Origin: Rhodospirillaceae bacterium | GTDB lineage: Bacteria > Pseudomonadota > Alphaproteobacteria > Rhodospirillales > UBA2165 | DNA: 50,540 nt | Direction of reading: 5' to 3' | Assembly: GCA_947467145.1 (NCBI GenBank) | Contig: CANIGJ010000030.1 | Location: forward strand, 1-50,540 | The notes under the pieces: generated by a model | The model's database searches: none | What the model saw: the letters and a program-made list of their open reading frames with translations, nothing else | What the model was told of the DNA's origin: nothing | In this document: one piece after another, positions 49,453-50,540 of the stretch | Layout of the letters: the number at the start of each line of letters is the position of its first letter | How positions within the stretch are numbered: the stretch's first letter is position 1 | Program-made: the position numbers and the translations under genes

Positions 49453-50523
49453 ATGTCCGGCAACAGCTTCGGTCATCTGTTCCGCTTCACCACCTTCGGC
49501 GAAAGCCATGGCCCGGCCATCGGCTGCATCGTCGACGGTGCGCCGCCGAACGTGCCGCTCACCGAAGCCGACATCCAGCAATGGCTCGACAAGCGCCGCC
49601 CGGGGCAATCGCGTTTCACCACGCAACGCCAGGAAGCCGACGCGGTGAAGATCCTGTCCGGCGTTTATGAAGGTGTGACCACCGGCACGCCGATCGGCCT
49701 GCTGATCGAGAACACCGACGCGCGCTCCAAGGACTACGACGACATCAAGAACCTGTTCCGCCCCGGCCATGCGGACTGGACCTATCACCATAAATACGGT
49801 GTGCGCGATCATCGGGGATCCGGCCGCGCCAGTGCGCGCGAAACGGCATGCCGTGTGGCGGCGGGCGGCGTGGCGCGCCAGGTGCTCGGCAGCGACATCA
49901 CCATCCGTGGCGCGCTCGTGCAGATCGGTCCGCACAAGATTAACCGCGCCAATTGGAACTGGGACATCGTCGAGGACAATCCGTTTTGGTGCCCGGATGC
50001 CGAAATGGTGCAGGTCTGGACCGATTATCTGGACGAACGCCGCAAGGCAGGCTCATCGGCCGGCGCGGTCATCGAGATCGTCGCCTCCGGCGTGCCGGTC
50101 GGCTGGGGCGAACCGGTGTTCGACAAGCTCGACGCCGACATCGCCAAAGGCCTGATGAGCATCAACGCGGTGAAATCGGTCGAGATCGGTGCGGGCCTAG
50201 ACGCGGCGTCGCTCACCGGCGAAGAAAACGCCGACGAGATGCGCATGGGCAATGACGGCCCGGTCTTCCTATCCAACAAGGCGGGCGGCATCCTCGGCGG
50301 CATTTCCACCGGCCAAGATGTCGTCGCGCGCTTCGCGGTGAAACCGACCAGTTCGATCCTGACGCCGCGCCGCACGGTGACTGTGGACGGTCAGGATGCC
50401 GAGGTGCGCACCAAAGGCCGCCACGATCCCTGCGTCGGTATCCGCGCCGTGCCGGTCGGCGAATCCATGATCGCCTGCGTGCTTGCCGACGCGATGCTCA
50501 GGCAGCGGGCGCTCAGGGGCTGA
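49453..50523 (+). CDS. aroC: Chorismate synthase
   Basis: The 356-residue enzyme converts 5-enolpyruvylshikimate 3-phosphate to chorismate with reduced FMN. Family signatures: [16 protein letters not shown] near the N-terminus, [31 protein letters not shown], and [11 protein letters not shown] near the end. ATG 49453 is the family start; the frame continues upstream through fabI in another frame and is not used. Complete to TGA 50521-50523. Confidence 0.96.
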   Translation: MSGNSFGHLFRFTTFGESHGPAIGCIVDGAPPNVPLTEADIQQWLDKRRPGQSRFTTQRQEADAVKILSGVYEGVTTGTPIGLLIENTDARSKDYDDIKNLFRPGHADWTYHHKYGVRDHRGSGRASARETACRVAAGGVARQVLGSDITIRGALVQIGPHKINRANWNWDIVEDNPFWCPDAEMVQVWTDYLDERRKAGSSAGAVIEIVASGVPVGWGEPVFDKLDADIAKGLMSINAVKSVEIGAGLDAASLTGEENADEMRMGNDGPVFLSNKAGGILGGISTGQDVVARFAVKPTSSILTPRRTVTVDGQDAEVRTKGRHDPCVGIRAVPVGESMIACVLADAMLRQRALRG

Positions 50524-50524
50524 G

Positions 50525-50540
50525 ATGTTCCGCACTGCGA
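50525..50540 (+). CDS. Possible start of the next gene (partial)
   Basis: ATG 50525 begins a frame MFRTA that runs off the window edge, 1 base after the aroC stop. The spacing fits a coupled gene, but only five codons are visible. Confidence 0.3.

Overview
The window looks like chromosomal DNA from a GC-rich alphaproteobacterium, probably a Rhodospirillales-like lineage. The evidence is C4-pathway heme synthesis (5-aminolevulinate synthase), an alphaproteobacterial FlaF, the long form of PyrE, an LdtR-type MarR regulator, an ELM1-family protein and GC-biased codons that leave long antisense shadow frames. There is no rRNA, no complete tRNA, no CRISPR array and no intact insertion sequence. 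Genes sit in short, tightly coupled operons with many 1-4 base stop/start overlaps, separated by copies of a dispersed repeat.

Layout. 1-903: end of a LigAB-type extradiol dioxygenase pair. 904-2068: a small unknown ORF with a perfect CRP/FNR-type palindrome upstream, and a secreted SNase-like protein. 2126-6347 (minus): a four-gene operon of radical SAM protein, split transketolase (two subunits) and a D-2-hydroxyacid dehydrogenase, probably building an unidentified metabolite or sugar. 6584-8544: PA2779-family membrane protein, a structured leader, a GmhB-like HAD phosphatase and an LdtR-like regulator. 8719-14880: a soluble multi-PAS histidine kinase, a bacterial cereblon-like CULT-domain protein, a luciferase-like oxidoreductase followed by two tandem paralogous methyltransferases, and a small secreted protein. 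14881-15298: a gene-free AT-rich island with a candidate small RNA. 15299-20571: an unknown conserved-looking protein, ELM1-like protein, TPR-sulfotransferase, pyrE, a small membrane protein and a secreted TPR protein.

20663-31303: two family-5 solute-binding proteins, an orphan terminase-small-subunit-like gene next to an AT-richer membrane-protein gene (likely acquired DNA), an ArsR regulator with a nearby SDR gene and palindromic operator, a MarR regulator divergent from the second binding protein, and a hydrolase pair. 31355-34225: a three-domain ACP / acyl-AMP ligase / acyltransferase fusion. 34395-38729: oligopeptide/nickel-type ABC transporter (fused double ATPase, two permeases) interrupted by flaF. 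A 28-base tRNA 3' end fossil lies inside the ATPase gene. 38776-44213: VOC protein, manC-type enzyme with no ordinary start codon, secreted dienelactone-hydrolase-like protein, class III aminotransferase, hemA. 44364-50540: a 39-residue membrane protein behind a perfect hairpin, a possible PadR-like regulator, SDR/UspA pair, pdxH with a cation efflux gene, fabI, aroC and the first codons of another gene.

The best candidates for unusual biology are the radical SAM/split-transketolase operon, the CULT-domain protein, the ACP-ligase-acyltransferase fusion, the candidate sRNA, the tRNA fossil and the composite repeat family. All functional calls are from reading sequence; no database search was run.
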